Assembly (NCBI RefSeq): GCF_003054555.1
Contig: NZ_CP026304.1
Coordinates: 4,340,001-4,404,000, forward strand
DNA: 64,000 nt
Source of the DNA: Streptomyces lunaelactis
GTDB taxonomy: Bacteria; Actinomycetota; Actinomycetes; Streptomycetales; Streptomycetaceae
Direction: 5' to 3'
In this document: positions 46,150-56,012 of the stretch, piece after piece
Layout: every line of letters starts with the position of its first letter
Numbering within the stretch: the first letter of the stretch is position 1
Position numbers and translations under genes: made by a program
The notes under the pieces: model-generated
What the model was told of the DNA's origin: nothing
What the model saw: only the letters and a program-made list of their open reading frames with translations
The model's database searches: none

Positions 46150-47600
46150 AGAGGCAGCGCGGCAGGGGCCGGGTGACGCTCGCCTGCGTGGCGGCGATGT
46201 GCGCGGTGGCAGCGCTGCCCGGGCGGGCCTGGGCGGCCGGTGAGCCCAATCCTTACGACTTCGACAGTGCTGCGAAGCCCGTTCAGGGCTCGGCGGTCAA
46301 CAGTGACGGGCCGTCCCTGACAGCCGGTTCGACCTACAAGGACAAGATCAAGCCGGGCGAGAAGCGCTACTACCGCCTCGATCTGGACGCCAAGACCAAT
46401 GCGTACATCTCGGCGGTGGCCGTCCCCAAGCCGGCCACCAAGGTCGGGTTCGCGGACAAACTGTCCGTGAGCGTCGAGGACCGCGAGGGCATCAAGTGCG
46501 GTGACAACGACGCGCAGTTCAGCTCCGCCACGTACGCCCGGCCGGTCGCCGCGTACGCGGACCGGACGATCGTCAAGGACCGCAACAGCTGCCAGGAGGC
46601 GGGCGCGTACTACGTGCTCCTGGAGAGGACCGCCGAGGCCACCTCCACGCCCGAGGCATGGGACGTCGAGATCCGTTTCGCCTCGGAGCCGGGGCTGAAG
46701 GCGGCCGGCCCGACCGCGCCGCGCGAGAACTGGCCGTCCGCCTCCCCCGCGGCGCCCGACGGTGGCCCGGAGAAGCGCCCCGGCGGTACGAGCTTCTTCG
46801 ACGCCACCAGCCTCAGGCAGGGCGAGTGGCAGGACGGGATCACCCCCGGCCAGACGCTCTTCTACCGGGTGCCGGTGAACTGGGGACAGCAGATCTTTGC
46901 CAGCGCCGACCTGGGCACGAGCACTGCGTCCGAGGACGCCGCGGGCGTCGGCAACGCGCTCGTGCTGTCGCTGCACAACCCGGCCCGCGGTTATGTCGCG
47001 GACGAATCGAGCATGTACTACGACGGCAAGCAGAAGTCGGTCGCGCTGGATCCGCTGCCTCCGGTGGCGTACGAGAACCGGTACGCCTCCAGCAGCGCAA
47101 CCAGCGCCATGCGGTTCGCCGGCTGGTACTACCTGTCGGTCACGCTCAACCCGAAGATCGCCGAGGAGTACGGCAACAAGGCACTCCCGCTGACCTTGCG
47201 GGTGAACGTCGAGGGCGAGGCGAAAAGCGCTCCGTCGTACGCGGGGCCCGCCGGGGACTTCGAGGTCACCCAGGACGACCAGGAGGCGGCCGACAGCGGG
47301 AAGAGCGCGCCCGAGGTGGCTCAGAGCGGCACGATGAAGCTGGTCGCCGCCGCCGGGATCGGGGCGGGGACCGTGCTGGTGCTCGGGCTCGGGGTGTGGA
47401 TGCTGCTCGCGCGGCGGCGGGCGGCCCCGGTGCAGGGGCCCGCTCCGGCGGTTGGCCCCTTCCCGGTTCAGGACCAGGCGCCGGGGCACGTGCATGGGCA
47501 GGCCTCCGGGCACGCTCAGGGGCAGCCGCAAGGGCAGGCACACGGGCAGGCACACGGGCAGACGCCGCCCGGACAGTACGGACCCCCGCCCGCCTGGTAG
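46146..47600 (+). CDS. Exported membrane-anchored protein of unknown function
   Basis: A 484-residue protein with a signal peptide (VTLACVAAMCAVAALPGRAWAAGEP), an extracellular region of about 360 residues, one helix near residues 400-422 (KLVAAAGIGAGTVLVLGLGVWMLLA), RRR stop-transfer, and a Gln/Gly/His-rich tail with repeated HGQAHGQ. The extracellular part contains a GEKRYYRLDLDAKTNAYISAVAVP segment and a second YRVPVNWGQQIFASADL segment, suggesting two related beta domains. GTG 46146 follows AAGGAGA. No catalytic motif is seen. It lies beside a truncated paralogue and converges on a Ser/Thr kinase gene. Confidence 0.82.
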   Translation: MKRQRGRGRVTLACVAAMCAVAALPGRAWAAGEPNPYDFDSAAKPVQGSAVNSDGPSLTAGSTYKDKIKPGEKRYYRLDLDAKTNAYISAVAVPKPATKVGFADKLSVSVEDREGIKCGDNDAQFSSATYARPVAAYADRTIVKDRNSCQEAGAYYVLLERTAEATSTPEAWDVEIRFASEPGLKAAGPTAPRENWPSASPAAPDGGPEKRPGGTSFFDATSLRQGEWQDGITPGQTLFYRVPVNWGQQIFASADLGTSTASEDAAGVGNALVLSLHNPARGYVADESSMYYDGKQKSVALDPLPPVAYENRYASSSATSAMRFAGWYYLSVTLNPKIAEEYGNKALPLTLRVNVEGEAKSAPSYAGPAGDFEVTQDDQEAADSGKSAPEVAQSGTMKLVAAAGIGAGTVLVLGLGVWMLLARRRAAPVQGPAPAVGPFPVQDQAPGHVHGQASGHAQGQPQGQAHGQAHGQTPPGQYGPPPAW

Positions 47601-47615
47601 TTCAGGGCCGGTGGT

Positions 47616-48980
<1,365 letters not shown>

Positions 48981-49037
48981 TGTGCTGCGCCCGCTCCCCG
49001 TTCCCTTGTGAGGCTTCCTGCCTCGGTCAGCTCTCGG

Positions 49038-49586
49038 TCAGTTCTGGTGCGACTCGTAGTGGGCGACCGCGTCGGCAGTGCGCCCCGCGCCGTACACCCG
49101 GAGGAACTCTGCCAGCTCCGGGTGGCTCGGGGCGAGGGAGTCCGCCGCATCGATGATGTCGCCCGCGGCCGCCACCGAGCGCAGCAGCGACTGGATCTCC
49201 CGTACGACACGGCGCACCGTCGGCGCACCCGAGCTGCTGGTGCTGTGAGTGGTGCCGGTCAGCACGGAGCCGCCCTGCGACTTCTTGACCTCTTCCATCC
49301 GCTCGGTGGCCTCGGAGGCGCTGACGCTGCCGTCGGCGACCTGACTCGCCAACTCCTGCAGCGCCTGTACCCGTTGGACCACCGCAGGATTGCCGATCTT
49401 GGCGCGCTGGCCGCTCATCAGCTGCGAGAGCATCGGAGCCGAAAGACCGAGCACCGCCGCGAGCCGGGCCTGGTTCAGACCGAGGTCATCGATGAGCCGA
49501 CGGAAGAGCGCCCCCAGCGGCTCTCCGTACCAGCTGCGCTGCAGCTCTCTGGCTCTTGCGGTCGTTTCCTGCTGTGCGGCGTCCAT
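49038..49586 (-). CDS. Helix-turn-helix DNA-binding protein
   Basis: A 182-residue regulator. An HTH region lies at about 25-55: LIDDLGLNQARLAAVLGLSAPMLSQLMSGQRAKIGNP, resembling Xre-type helices. A helical region follows, then a C-terminal helical domain (VREIQSLLRSVAAAGDIIDAADSLAP). The ATG at 49586 has GGGGAGA upstream; in-frame starts at 49643 and 49694 are less supported. Conserved next to tRNA-Ala in Streptomyces; target unknown. Confidence 0.8.
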   Translation of the reverse strand: MDAAQQETTARARELQRSWYGEPLGALFRRLIDDLGLNQARLAAVLGLSAPMLSQLMSGQRAKIGNPAVVQRVQALQELASQVADGSVSASEATERMEEVKKSQGGSVLTGTTHSTSSSGAPTVRRVVREIQSLLRSVAAAGDIIDAADSLAPSHPELAEFLRVYGAGRTADAVAHYESHQN

Positions 49587-49765
49587 CGCGTCTCCCCATC
49601 GCTTCCCCAAGCGGGCTTCGCTGCTGCGAACCTCGTCGAGCATCCTACGGAGGGTGGTCGCGGACCGGGAGTCCCAATCCTTTTGCAGGATCACGGGGGT
49701 GACCCGGTACTCTGGTCTCCGGCGGTGGCCGAGGCACGTTTCTGCTCGGTCGTACCCACCCTTCC

Positions 49766-49838
49766 GGGGCCTTAGCTCAGTTGGTAGAGCGCTGCCTTTG
49801 CAAGGCAGATGTCAGGAGTTCGAATCTCCTAGGCTCCA
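49766..49838 (+). tRNA. tRNA-Ala (anticodon TGC)
   Basis: A 73-nt cloverleaf. Acceptor arms GGGGCCT and AGGCTCC pair with one G-T, the anticodon stem-loop CTGCC-TTTGCAA-GGCAG gives TGC, and the T loop is GTTCGAATC. CCA is not encoded. A textbook terminator follows after 7 nt. Confidence 0.97.
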
Positions 49839-49845
49839 CAGCACC

Positions 49846-49891
49846 AAGGGCGCTCCGACCTGTTGAGAACAGGTCGGAGCGCCCTTTTTTT
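49846..49891 (+). terminator. Rho-independent terminator of tRNA-Ala
   Basis: A perfect 19-bp stem (49846-49864 with 49868-49886), a 3-nt loop and a run of seven T. Confidence 0.95.
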
Positions 49892-49913
49892 GCTGCCGTG
49901 CTACTGCCGTGGG

Positions 49914-49966
49914 GCCGTGCTCAGGCCGTGCTCAGGCCAGGTTTTGGGCCGTCATCGGGCCGTCAT
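49914..49966. repeat. Short 11-bp tandem repeats after tRNA-Ala
   Basis: GCCGTGCTCAG is repeated twice at 49914-49935 and GGGCCGTCAT twice at 49946-49966, both with an 11-bp period. No protein-coding role is seen. Confidence 0.5.
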
Positions 49967-50089
49967 TGGACCGTCCGGGTGGTGTTCATCCGAAGAACTG
50001 CACAGCGGCGGCGTCGCTCCCCCACTTCTCAAGATGCGTACACATCATGAGGAAGGTATGTAGATCGCTCAACCCGAAAGCGAGGGGTC

Positions 50090-50464
50090 ATGGCCGCCTT
50101 CAAGGTCAAGAGTCTGTGGACCGCGTTCATCACCGCATTCTTTGCGCTGCTTGCCTCGGCGGGTCTGACCACCGCGGCCGCCGCCGCGCAGCAGCCCGCC
50201 GTGCAGACGCCGGACCGGGCGCTCCGGTCGGCCCTGCCGAAGCAGGCGCGCCGGCAAGCTGTGCGGGCGACGGTACCCGTGCCCAATACACGATGGAGCC
50301 CGACGGCGCGCGACAGGTCACTGCCGCCCACGATCAAGCAGCGCATCCGCGCCGAGGCCCATGGATCGTCTCCCGCGACCCGTCACCTGTCCGCGATCGA
50401 CGCCGACGATGAGCTGAGCTCCGACGCGGACCCGGTCGCGGACCCGGCGCTCGCCGCGGCATGA
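50090..50464 (+). CDS. Small exported Streptomyces-type protein
   Basis: A 124-residue protein with a hydrophobic N-terminal segment (SLWTAFITAFFALLASAGLTTAAAAAQQ), most likely a signal peptide with cleavage after AAAA, then a polar, basic region and an acidic, Ala/Asp-rich end (SDADPVADPALAAA). ATG start after GAGGGG. It resembles small proteins annotated only as domains of unknown function in Streptomyces. No function can be given. Confidence 0.72.
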   Translation: MAAFKVKSLWTAFITAFFALLASAGLTTAAAAAQQPAVQTPDRALRSALPKQARRQAVRATVPVPNTRWSPTARDRSLPPTIKQRIRAEAHGSSPATRHLSAIDADDELSSDADPVADPALAAA

Positions 50465-50495
50465 GGCGCCGGGAGCTGTCACCTCTTCCGGCGCC
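50465..50495. terminator. Hairpin between convergent genes
   Basis: GGCGCCGG (50465-50472) pairs with CCGGCGCC (50488-50495) across a 15-nt loop; it may end both flanking transcripts. Confidence 0.5.
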
Positions 50496-50519
50496 ACCTG
50501 CCCTGCGAGCGGTCTGGGC

Positions 50520-51203
50520 TCAGCGATCCTCGTCGCGCTCCGCAGCCTCCGCCTCCGCCTCGGCCTGCTTCGCCTGCACCTCGGGGTCGAGCGCAGCCGC
50601 ACTGCCGTCGACGGACGTCAGCGGGGCACGGTCGGAAACCTCCGTGGCAGCGGGCGGTTCCACCAGCCAATCGGGGTTGGCCTGCTTGTCCCACCACTTC
50701 CAGACGGCGAAAGCTCCGACGGCCACTACGCCGATGACCAGGAGGCCCTTGGCGAGGCGTCCGGCCTTGGACCGCCGTTCGTGCTTCCGCACCAGTTTCT
50801 GAATGTCCTTCGCCGTCACCTGTCCGCGCAGTGCGGCCAGTGCGGCAGCGGAGCGGGCCGCGGCCTCTTCCCGTACGGGCTGAGCGACGGCCACCGCGTG
50901 CTCGACACGCGGAACGGTGTAATCCGCCGCCTGACGAGCGGCCTTCCGGGCCTGAAACGCGGCTCGGTGCGCGGCCTCGTCCACTTTTGGCGGCACATGC
51001 GGCGCAACACGCGCGCCGTACTGCACACGGGCCTGATAAGCGGCCTTCGAGACTTTGGGCGCGAGCCGAACGCGGGCCTCCTGCGCATAATGCGCGGCCT
51101 GCTCCTTGGCCGTGCCGGCGTAGGGCGCCACCACTTCCGCGGCGTGCAGCACGCTTTCCCTCGCCGTATCGGTCGCGGCGCGCACGCTCTCCATGCGGGT
51201 CAC
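50520..51203 (-). CDS. DUF5324 family protein
   Basis: A 227-residue protein seen across Streptomyces. The first 150 residues are strongly helical and Ala-rich with recurring short blocks (ARVRLAPKVSKAAYQARVQYGARVAPHVPPKVDEAAHRAAF), suggesting an amphipathic, membrane-lining or coiled structure. One helix follows (about 154-172, KGLLVIGVVAVGAFAVWKWW), then an acidic tail. GTG 51203 has GGAGGAGG upstream. It is divergent from the cyclophilin gene. Function unknown. Confidence 0.8.
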   Translation of the reverse strand: MTRMESVRAATDTARESVLHAAEVVAPYAGTAKEQAAHYAQEARVRLAPKVSKAAYQARVQYGARVAPHVPPKVDEAAHRAAFQARKAARQAADYTVPRVEHAVAVAQPVREEAAARSAAALAALRGQVTAKDIQKLVRKHERRSKAGRLAKGLLVIGVVAVGAFAVWKWWDKQANPDWLVEPPAATEVSDRAPLTSVDGSAAALDPEVQAKQAEAEAEAAERDEDR

Positions 51204-51477
51204 GGGATCCTCCTCCTCGGTGGCGTTCTGGGGGACTGAGGGTTTATCCCCAGTTGGGCACAGTTTCGCCTTTCCACCCGTTTGAAAATCATGCCTCTTG
51301 AGTGCCGCCTCGGCATGCGGGGCGGGCATCCGGGTCATGTAGGGAGCTTGCGGTCGACGATGCCACGGTTCGCCTCATAACGCGCCGCTCCGGCGACTAC
51401 TCGGCGGCTTTTATCCGTACGGGATGCTTCCGTGCAAGGATCGGGAGACGTCAGAGCAGACTTACGGAAGGCAGATC

Positions 51478-52011
51478 GTGGCCGAGCAGCTTTACGCCAC
51501 CCTGAAGACCAACCAAGGCGACATCGAGATCCGGCTCCTGCCGAACCACGCGCCCAAGACCGTCAAGAACTTCGTCGAGCTCGCGCAGGGCGAGCGGGAG
51601 TGGACCCACCCGGCGACCGGCAAGAAGTCCTCGGACAAGCTGTACGACGGCACGGTCTTCCACCGCGTGATCAGCGGATTCATGATCCAGGGCGGTGACC
51701 CGCTGGGTAACGGCACCGGCGGCCCGGGCTACGAGTTCCAGGACGAGTTCCACCCGGACCTCGCCTTCGACAAGCCGTACCTGCTGGCCATGGCCAACGC
51801 CGGCCCGGGCACCAACGGCTCGCAGTTCTTCATCACCGTGTCGCCCACTGCCTGGCTGACCCGCAAGCACACCATCTTCGGTCAGATCTCCAACGAGGCG
51901 GGCAAGAAGGTCGTGGACGCCATCGCCGGCATCCAGACCAACCCGCGCACCGACCGCCCGGTCAGCGACGTCGTGATCCAGTCCGTCGTCGTGGAGACCC
52001 GCGAGGGCTGA
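51478..52011 (+). CDS. Peptidyl-prolyl cis-trans isomerase (cyclophilin type)
   Basis: Speeds proline isomerisation in protein folding. The 177-residue cytoplasmic product has the full cyclophilin core: LYDGTVFHRVISGFMIQGGDPLGNGTGGPGYEF (catalytic Arg in FHRV) and LLAMANAGPGTNGSQFFITVSPTAWLTRKHTIFG. GTG start with GGAAGG at good spacing. No signal peptide. A hairpin follows. Confidence 0.95.
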   Translation: MAEQLYATLKTNQGDIEIRLLPNHAPKTVKNFVELAQGEREWTHPATGKKSSDKLYDGTVFHRVISGFMIQGGDPLGNGTGGPGYEFQDEFHPDLAFDKPYLLAMANAGPGTNGSQFFITVSPTAWLTRKHTIFGQISNEAGKKVVDAIAGIQTNPRTDRPVSDVVIQSVVVETREG

Positions 52012-52048
52012 ACCACAGCCTCCCCAGGGCTCTCCGGGGGAACCATTT

Positions 52049-52080
52049 CGCCCCGCCCATCCGTATGGATGAGCGGGGCG
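52049..52080 (+). terminator. Terminator after the cyclophilin gene
   Basis: CGCCCCGC (52049-52056) pairs with GCGGGGCG (52073-52080), extended by CATCC/GGATG, with a short loop. Confidence 0.75.
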
Positions 52081-52111
52081 GTGTGTTGAGCTAGGGAGAT
52101 TGAGGGACCTC

Positions 52112-53008
52112 ATGGACCAGGCGCCAGGCAGTCCGCAGGAGCCGCAGGACGCGCACGGGCTGCCCAGTTGCTACCGGCATCCGGGCCGCGATACGGGCAT
52201 CCGCTGCACTCGCTGCGAGCGCCCGATCTGCCCGGACTGCATGGTCAGCGCGTCGGTCGGATTCCAGTGCCCGGAGTGCGTACGGACCGGCTCCGGTACG
52301 GGACACGGCCCGACGGCGAACCAGCCGCGGACGGTGGCCGGAGGCACCATCGTGGCCGACTCCTTCCTGGTCACCAAGATCCTCGTCGCGATCAATGTCG
52401 CGGTCTTCGTGGTGGTGCTCGCGCTCCGCGACCGATTTGTCGCCGAGACGGACCTGATCGGATATGCCTTCAGCCCACAGCTCAACGCGGTGGTCGGAGT
52501 GGCCGACGGTGAGTGGTACCGGCTGCTCACTTCGACGTTTCTGCACCAAGAGGTGTCGCACATCCTGTTCAACATGGTGAGCCTGTGGTTCCTGGGCAGA
52601 CTCGTGGAGCCGGCGCTCGGCCGCAGCCGCTTCATCGCCGTCTATCTGCTTTCGGGCCTCGGCGGCAGCACCCTCGCCTATCTGATCGCTGCCCCGAACC
52701 AGCCTTCGCTCGGTGCCTCGGGCGCCATCTTCGGTCTGATGGGCGCGTTCGCCGTGCTAGCGCGACGCGTGAACCTCGATATGAGGCCCGTCATTGCGAT
52801 CCTCGCGCTGAGCCTGCTCCTCACCTTCACCAGGGAGGGCATCTCCTGGGAGGGGCACATCGGCGGCCTGGTGGTAGGCGCGCTCGTCACCCTCGGCCTG
52901 GTCTACGCGCCCCGCGAGCACCGCACGCTCGTGCAGGTCGGGACCTGTGCGCTGGTCCTTCTCGCGACGGTCGGGATCGTGGTGGCCAGGACCGTCTCGC
53001 TCACCTGA
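52112..53008 (+). CDS. Rhomboid family intramembrane serine protease with zinc-ribbon N-terminus
   Basis: Cleaves membrane proteins within the bilayer. The 298-residue product starts with a Cys/His cluster (CYRHPGRDTGIRCTRCERPICPDC then CPEC), a B-box-like zinc site, then six to seven membrane helices. The catalytic dyad is Ser203 in GASGAIFG and His249 in WEGHIGG; TSTFLHQEVSHILFNMVSLWFLG is the conserved rhomboid segment. I chose ATG 52112, with GAGGG upstream, over the TTG at 52100. The substrate is unknown. It is followed by a DnaA-box cluster. Confidence 0.92.
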   Translation: MDQAPGSPQEPQDAHGLPSCYRHPGRDTGIRCTRCERPICPDCMVSASVGFQCPECVRTGSGTGHGPTANQPRTVAGGTIVADSFLVTKILVAINVAVFVVVLALRDRFVAETDLIGYAFSPQLNAVVGVADGEWYRLLTSTFLHQEVSHILFNMVSLWFLGRLVEPALGRSRFIAVYLLSGLGGSTLAYLIAAPNQPSLGASGAIFGLMGAFAVLARRVNLDMRPVIAILALSLLLTFTREGISWEGHIGGLVVGALVTLGLVYAPREHRTLVQVGTCALVLLATVGIVVARTVSLT

Positions 53009-53025
53009 GCGTGCTATCCCCAAAG

Positions 53026-53225
53026 TTGTCCACAGCGTGTGTCCGATCTTGTGCATGCTGTGGGGAACAAGCGTGCCCCTTGTCGCTGAACTGGGTTTTC
53101 CCAGCAGGGACAAGGGGCGGTTCGCTTCACCAGCATGGCCGATGCAGTCACACCGGCGTCAACGCTGCGAGGGTTATCCACAGATCGTCAGACCTTTTCC
53201 CCACTGTGGACAACGCTGTGGATAA
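53026..53225. promoter_or_regulatory. Cluster of four perfect DnaA boxes outside oriC
   Basis: TTGTCCACA (53026-53034), TTATCCACA (53174-53182), then on the other strand TGTGGACAA (53205-53213) and TGTGGATAA (53217-53225); TGTGGGGAA at 53060-53068 is a weaker fifth. All four are exact strong boxes, while oriC itself has mostly imperfect ones. The cluster lies between the convergent rhomboid and crgA genes, 18 kb from oriC. Confidence 0.85.
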
Positions 53226-53262
53226 CCTCAGGGCAGGGCTTGACGGGCGGGCTGCGAAGCGG

Positions 53263-53520
53263 CTACTTCCACTGGGTGGAGACGCCGAAGCCGGCGGCGA
53301 TGAAGCCGAAGCCGGCGACGATGTTCCAGTTGCCGAAACTCTTGATCGGCAGATCGCCCTCGGTCACATAGAACAGGACGATCCAGGCGAGCCCGATCAG
53401 GAACAGAGCGAGCATCACCGGTGCGACCCAGCTGCGGTTGGTCAGCTTGATACTGGTCGCCTGCTTCGTAGCCGGCGGCGGCGTGAAATCGGCCTTCTTG
53501 CGGATACGTGACTTCGGCAC
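53263..53520 (-). CDS. crgA: Cell division protein CrgA
   Basis: Small membrane protein that coordinates septation and growth and, in Streptomyces, acts on FtsZ rings in aerial hyphae. The 85-residue product has a basic N-terminus ([20 protein letters not shown]) and two helices (about 33-52, [21 protein letters not shown], and 65-80), the usual CrgA layout. GTG start with AGGAGAG. Confidence 0.95.
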   Translation of the reverse strand: MPKSRIRKKADFTPPPATKQATSIKLTNRSWVAPVMLALFLIGLAWIVLFYVTEGDLPIKSFGNWNIVAGFGFIAAGFGVSTQWK

Positions 53521-53660
53521 GAGGGACTCTCCTGTCGATGCGCTGCGTTACCGCGCAGGGAACTGTGGCTGGCGCCGGGGCTGAAGCGAGGGGGACCACT
53601 GCTGAGCCCGGGCGTCCGTTAGCGTAGTGCTTCCGCGGCGCCTAAGGAGATAAGGGTACG

Positions 53661-54428
53661 TTGAGCAATTCTGCCGACTCCCCCCAAGGGCCGGTCCACC
53701 GCTTCGACTGGCGGCCGGTCCGGCTGCTGAGCGCTGCCGTCTTCGCTCTCGCCGGGCTGATCTTCGTGACCAGCTTCAATACCGCCAAGGGCACCAACCT
53801 GCGTACGGACGGCTCGCTGCTGAAGCTCTCCGACCTGATCGAGCAGCGCAGTGCCAAGAACGGCGATCTCGACGAGTCCACCGCGTCGGTACGCGACGAC
53901 GTCGACGCCCTCGCCCGGCGTGACGACGGCTCCACCAAGGCCGAGGACGCGAAGCTGGGCGCCCTGGAGCAGGCCGCGGGCACCAGGAAGCTCAGCGGAC
54001 CGGGCCTCACGGTCACCCTCAACGACGCCCCGCCCAATGCCCAGGCCGCCCCCGGCTACCCCGAGCCGCAGGCCAATGACCTGGTCATCCACCAGCAAGA
54101 CCTGCAGGCCGTCGTCAATGCCCTGTGGAAGGGCGGCGCCAAGGGCATCCAGGTCATGGACCAGCGGCTGATCTCCACCAGCGCCGTCCGGTGCGTGGGG
54201 AACACGCTGATCCTCCAGGGGCGCGTCTACTCACCGCCGTACAAGATCACCGCTGTCGGCGACCAGAGCGCCCTCGAGAAGGCGCTCACCACCTCCCCGG
54301 CGATCCAGAACTACCAGCTGTATGTGAAGGCGTACGGCCTCGGCTGGAAAGTCGACGAGCGCGAGGCGGTGACTCTCCCCGGCTACTCGGGCACAGTGGA
54401 TCTCCACTACGCGAAGCCTGTGAAGTAG
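53661..54428 (+). CDS. DUF881 family membrane-anchored protein
   Basis: A 255-residue protein with one N-terminal helix (about 22-40, LLSAAVFALAGLIFVTSF), a charged coiled-coil-like stretch (about 48-105) and the DUF881 domain (about 110-250: SGPGLTVTLNDAPP, NDLVIHQQDLQAVVNALWKGGAKGIQVMDQRLISTSAVRCVGNTLILQGRVYSPPY). TTG start at 53661 with AAGGAGA. It lies in the crgA-to-sortase region conserved in actinobacteria. Function is unknown, but its setting implies cell division or envelope work. Confidence 0.85.
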   Translation: MSNSADSPQGPVHRFDWRPVRLLSAAVFALAGLIFVTSFNTAKGTNLRTDGSLLKLSDLIEQRSAKNGDLDESTASVRDDVDALARRDDGSTKAEDAKLGALEQAAGTRKLSGPGLTVTLNDAPPNAQAAPGYPEPQANDLVIHQQDLQAVVNALWKGGAKGIQVMDQRLISTSAVRCVGNTLILQGRVYSPPYKITAVGDQSALEKALTTSPAIQNYQLYVKAYGLGWKVDEREAVTLPGYSGTVDLHYAKPVK

Positions 54429-54445
54429 CAGCGCCTGGGGGGACG

Positions 54446-55147
54446 GTGTCGGTACGGCTGATCGTCAGGACCTTCAGCGAACTCTGCATCACCGTCGGCA
54501 CCCTGATCGTGCTCTTTGTGGTGTACGTGCTGTTCTGGACCGGTATCAAGGCCGGCAGTGCCACTGACGGACAGATCGACAAGCTCCAGGAGGAGTGGTC
54601 GCAGGGCCCGGTCGCGGCCCCCGCGCCGGAACCCACGGCGACGCCCCCCGCCCCCGACCCTGCTCCGGAGGCGTACCGCGACGGCAAGCCCTTCGCCGTC
54701 ATGTACATCCCCCGCTTCGGAGGGCGCTGGGACTGGCCGGTCCTGGAAGGCACCAAGGTGCGCACGCTCCAGAAGGGCCTCGGGCACTACAGCTCCACCG
54801 CCGCGCTCGGCGGCGGCGGCAACTTCTCGGTCGCCGGCCACCGCCGTACGTACGGGGATCCGTTCAAGGATTTCCCGAAGCTGCGGCCCGGGGACGCCGT
54901 GGTGCTGACGGACGGGACGACCTGGTTCACGTACCGCATCGACAAGAAGCCCTACCGGACCGTGCCGGGCGATGTCGGCGTCATCGACCCCGTCCCGCGA
55001 AAGTCGGGATTCGACGGGCCGGGGCGCTATCTGACGCTGACCACCTGCGATCCGGAGTGGGGCAGCAGCCATCGCCTGATCGCCTGGGCGCATCTGGACG
55101 CCACCCAGCCTGTGACCGACGGCAAACCGGAAGCTTTGCGCAGCTGA
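54446..55147 (+). CDS. Class E sortase
   Basis: Transpeptidase that attaches surface proteins to the wall. The 233-residue product has one N-terminal helix (about 12-32), a Pro-rich spacer and the sortase barrel with His132 (VAGHRRTYG), Cys201 (LTLTTCDPEW) and Arg210 (SHRLIAW), a complete catalytic set. TLTTC is the class E type signature. GTG 54446 with GGGGGG upstream, 17 nt after the DUF881 gene. First of three sortase genes within 3.5 kb. Confidence 0.9.
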   Translation: MSVRLIVRTFSELCITVGTLIVLFVVYVLFWTGIKAGSATDGQIDKLQEEWSQGPVAAPAPEPTATPPAPDPAPEAYRDGKPFAVMYIPRFGGRWDWPVLEGTKVRTLQKGLGHYSSTAALGGGGNFSVAGHRRTYGDPFKDFPKLRPGDAVVLTDGTTWFTYRIDKKPYRTVPGDVGVIDPVPRKSGFDGPGRYLTLTTCDPEWGSSHRLIAWAHLDATQPVTDGKPEALRS

Positions 55148-55203
55148 CCCATGCGCCCCTGCCGCCCTTTAGTCTGGTGCGGTACCAAACGGAAAGGGAC
55201 AGC

Positions 55204-55377
55204 ATGTACGGCTGGATCTGGCGGCATCTGCCGGGCAACGCATGGGTGCGGGCGTTCATCTCGCTCGTGCTCGCCCTCGCGGTCGTCTACATGCTGTTCC
55301 AGTACGTCTTCCCGTGGGCGGAGCCGCTGCTTCCGTTCAACGATGTGACGGTCGACGGGGCGGGGACGGCCCGATGA
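55204..55377 (+). CDS. Small hypothetical membrane protein
   Basis: A 57-residue protein, MYGWIWRHLPGNAWVRAFIS followed by LVLALAVVYMLFQYVFPW, with one clear helix. ATG start after AAAGGGA; its stop overlaps the pabA start by 4 nt, so the two are translationally coupled. Function unknown. It is a conserved small gene upstream of pabA in Streptomyces. Confidence 0.8.
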   Translation: MYGWIWRHLPGNAWVRAFISLVLALAVVYMLFQYVFPWAEPLLPFNDVTVDGAGTAR

Positions 55378-56012
55378 GCGCCCGCATCCTGGTCGTCGAC
55401 AATTACGACAGCTTCGTCTTCAACCTCGTCCAGTACCTGTACCAGCTCGGCGCCGAGTGCGAGGTCCGGCGGAACGACGAGGTTGAACTCGCGCACGCCC
55501 AGGACGGTTTCGACGGAGTGCTGCTGTCCCCCGGTCCGGGAGCGCCCGAGCAGGCCGGTGTGTGTATCGACATGGTGCGGCACTGTGCGGACACCGGCGT
55601 GCCCGTCTTCGGCGTCTGCCTGGGGATGCAGTCGATGGCGGTGGCGTACGGCGGTGTGGTGGGCCGCGCCCCCGAGCTGCTGCACGGCAAGACCTCGCTC
55701 GTCACCCACGAGGGCAAGGGCGTCTTCGCCGGACTGCCTTCGCCCTTCACCGCCACGCGCTACCACTCGCTGGCCGCCGAGCCGGCGGAGCTGCCGGACG
55801 AGCTGGAGGTCACGGCGCGGACGGCGGACGGCATCATCATGGGGCTGCGCCACCGTGAACTGGCCGTCGAGGGCGTGCAGTTCCACCCCGAGTCGGTCCT
55901 CACCGAGCACGGCCATCTGATGCTCGCCAACTGGCTGGAGCAGTGCGGCGACACCGGGGCGATCGGCCGGTCGGCGGGGCTCGCACCGGTGGTGGGCAAG
56001 GCTGTGGCGTGA
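55374..56012 (+). CDS. pabA: Aminodeoxychorismate/anthranilate synthase glutamine amidotransferase subunit
   Basis: Supplies ammonia from glutamine to a chorismate-using partner (folate or tryptophan path). The 212-residue product starts ILVVDNYDSFVFNLVQYLYQLG and has the class I amidotransferase triad: Cys82 (FGVCLGMQ), His171 and Glu173 (FHPESV). No PabB gene is near. ATG start in a 4-nt overlap with the gene before it; its stop overlaps the sortase start by 3 nt. pabA is preferred over trpG by its synteny in Streptomyces. Confidence 0.9.
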   Translation: MSARILVVDNYDSFVFNLVQYLYQLGAECEVRRNDEVELAHAQDGFDGVLLSPGPGAPEQAGVCIDMVRHCADTGVPVFGVCLGMQSMAVAYGGVVGRAPELLHGKTSLVTHEGKGVFAGLPSPFTATRYHSLAAEPAELPDELEVTARTADGIIMGLRHRELAVEGVQFHPESVLTEHGHLMLANWLEQCGDTGAIGRSAGLAPVVGKAVA

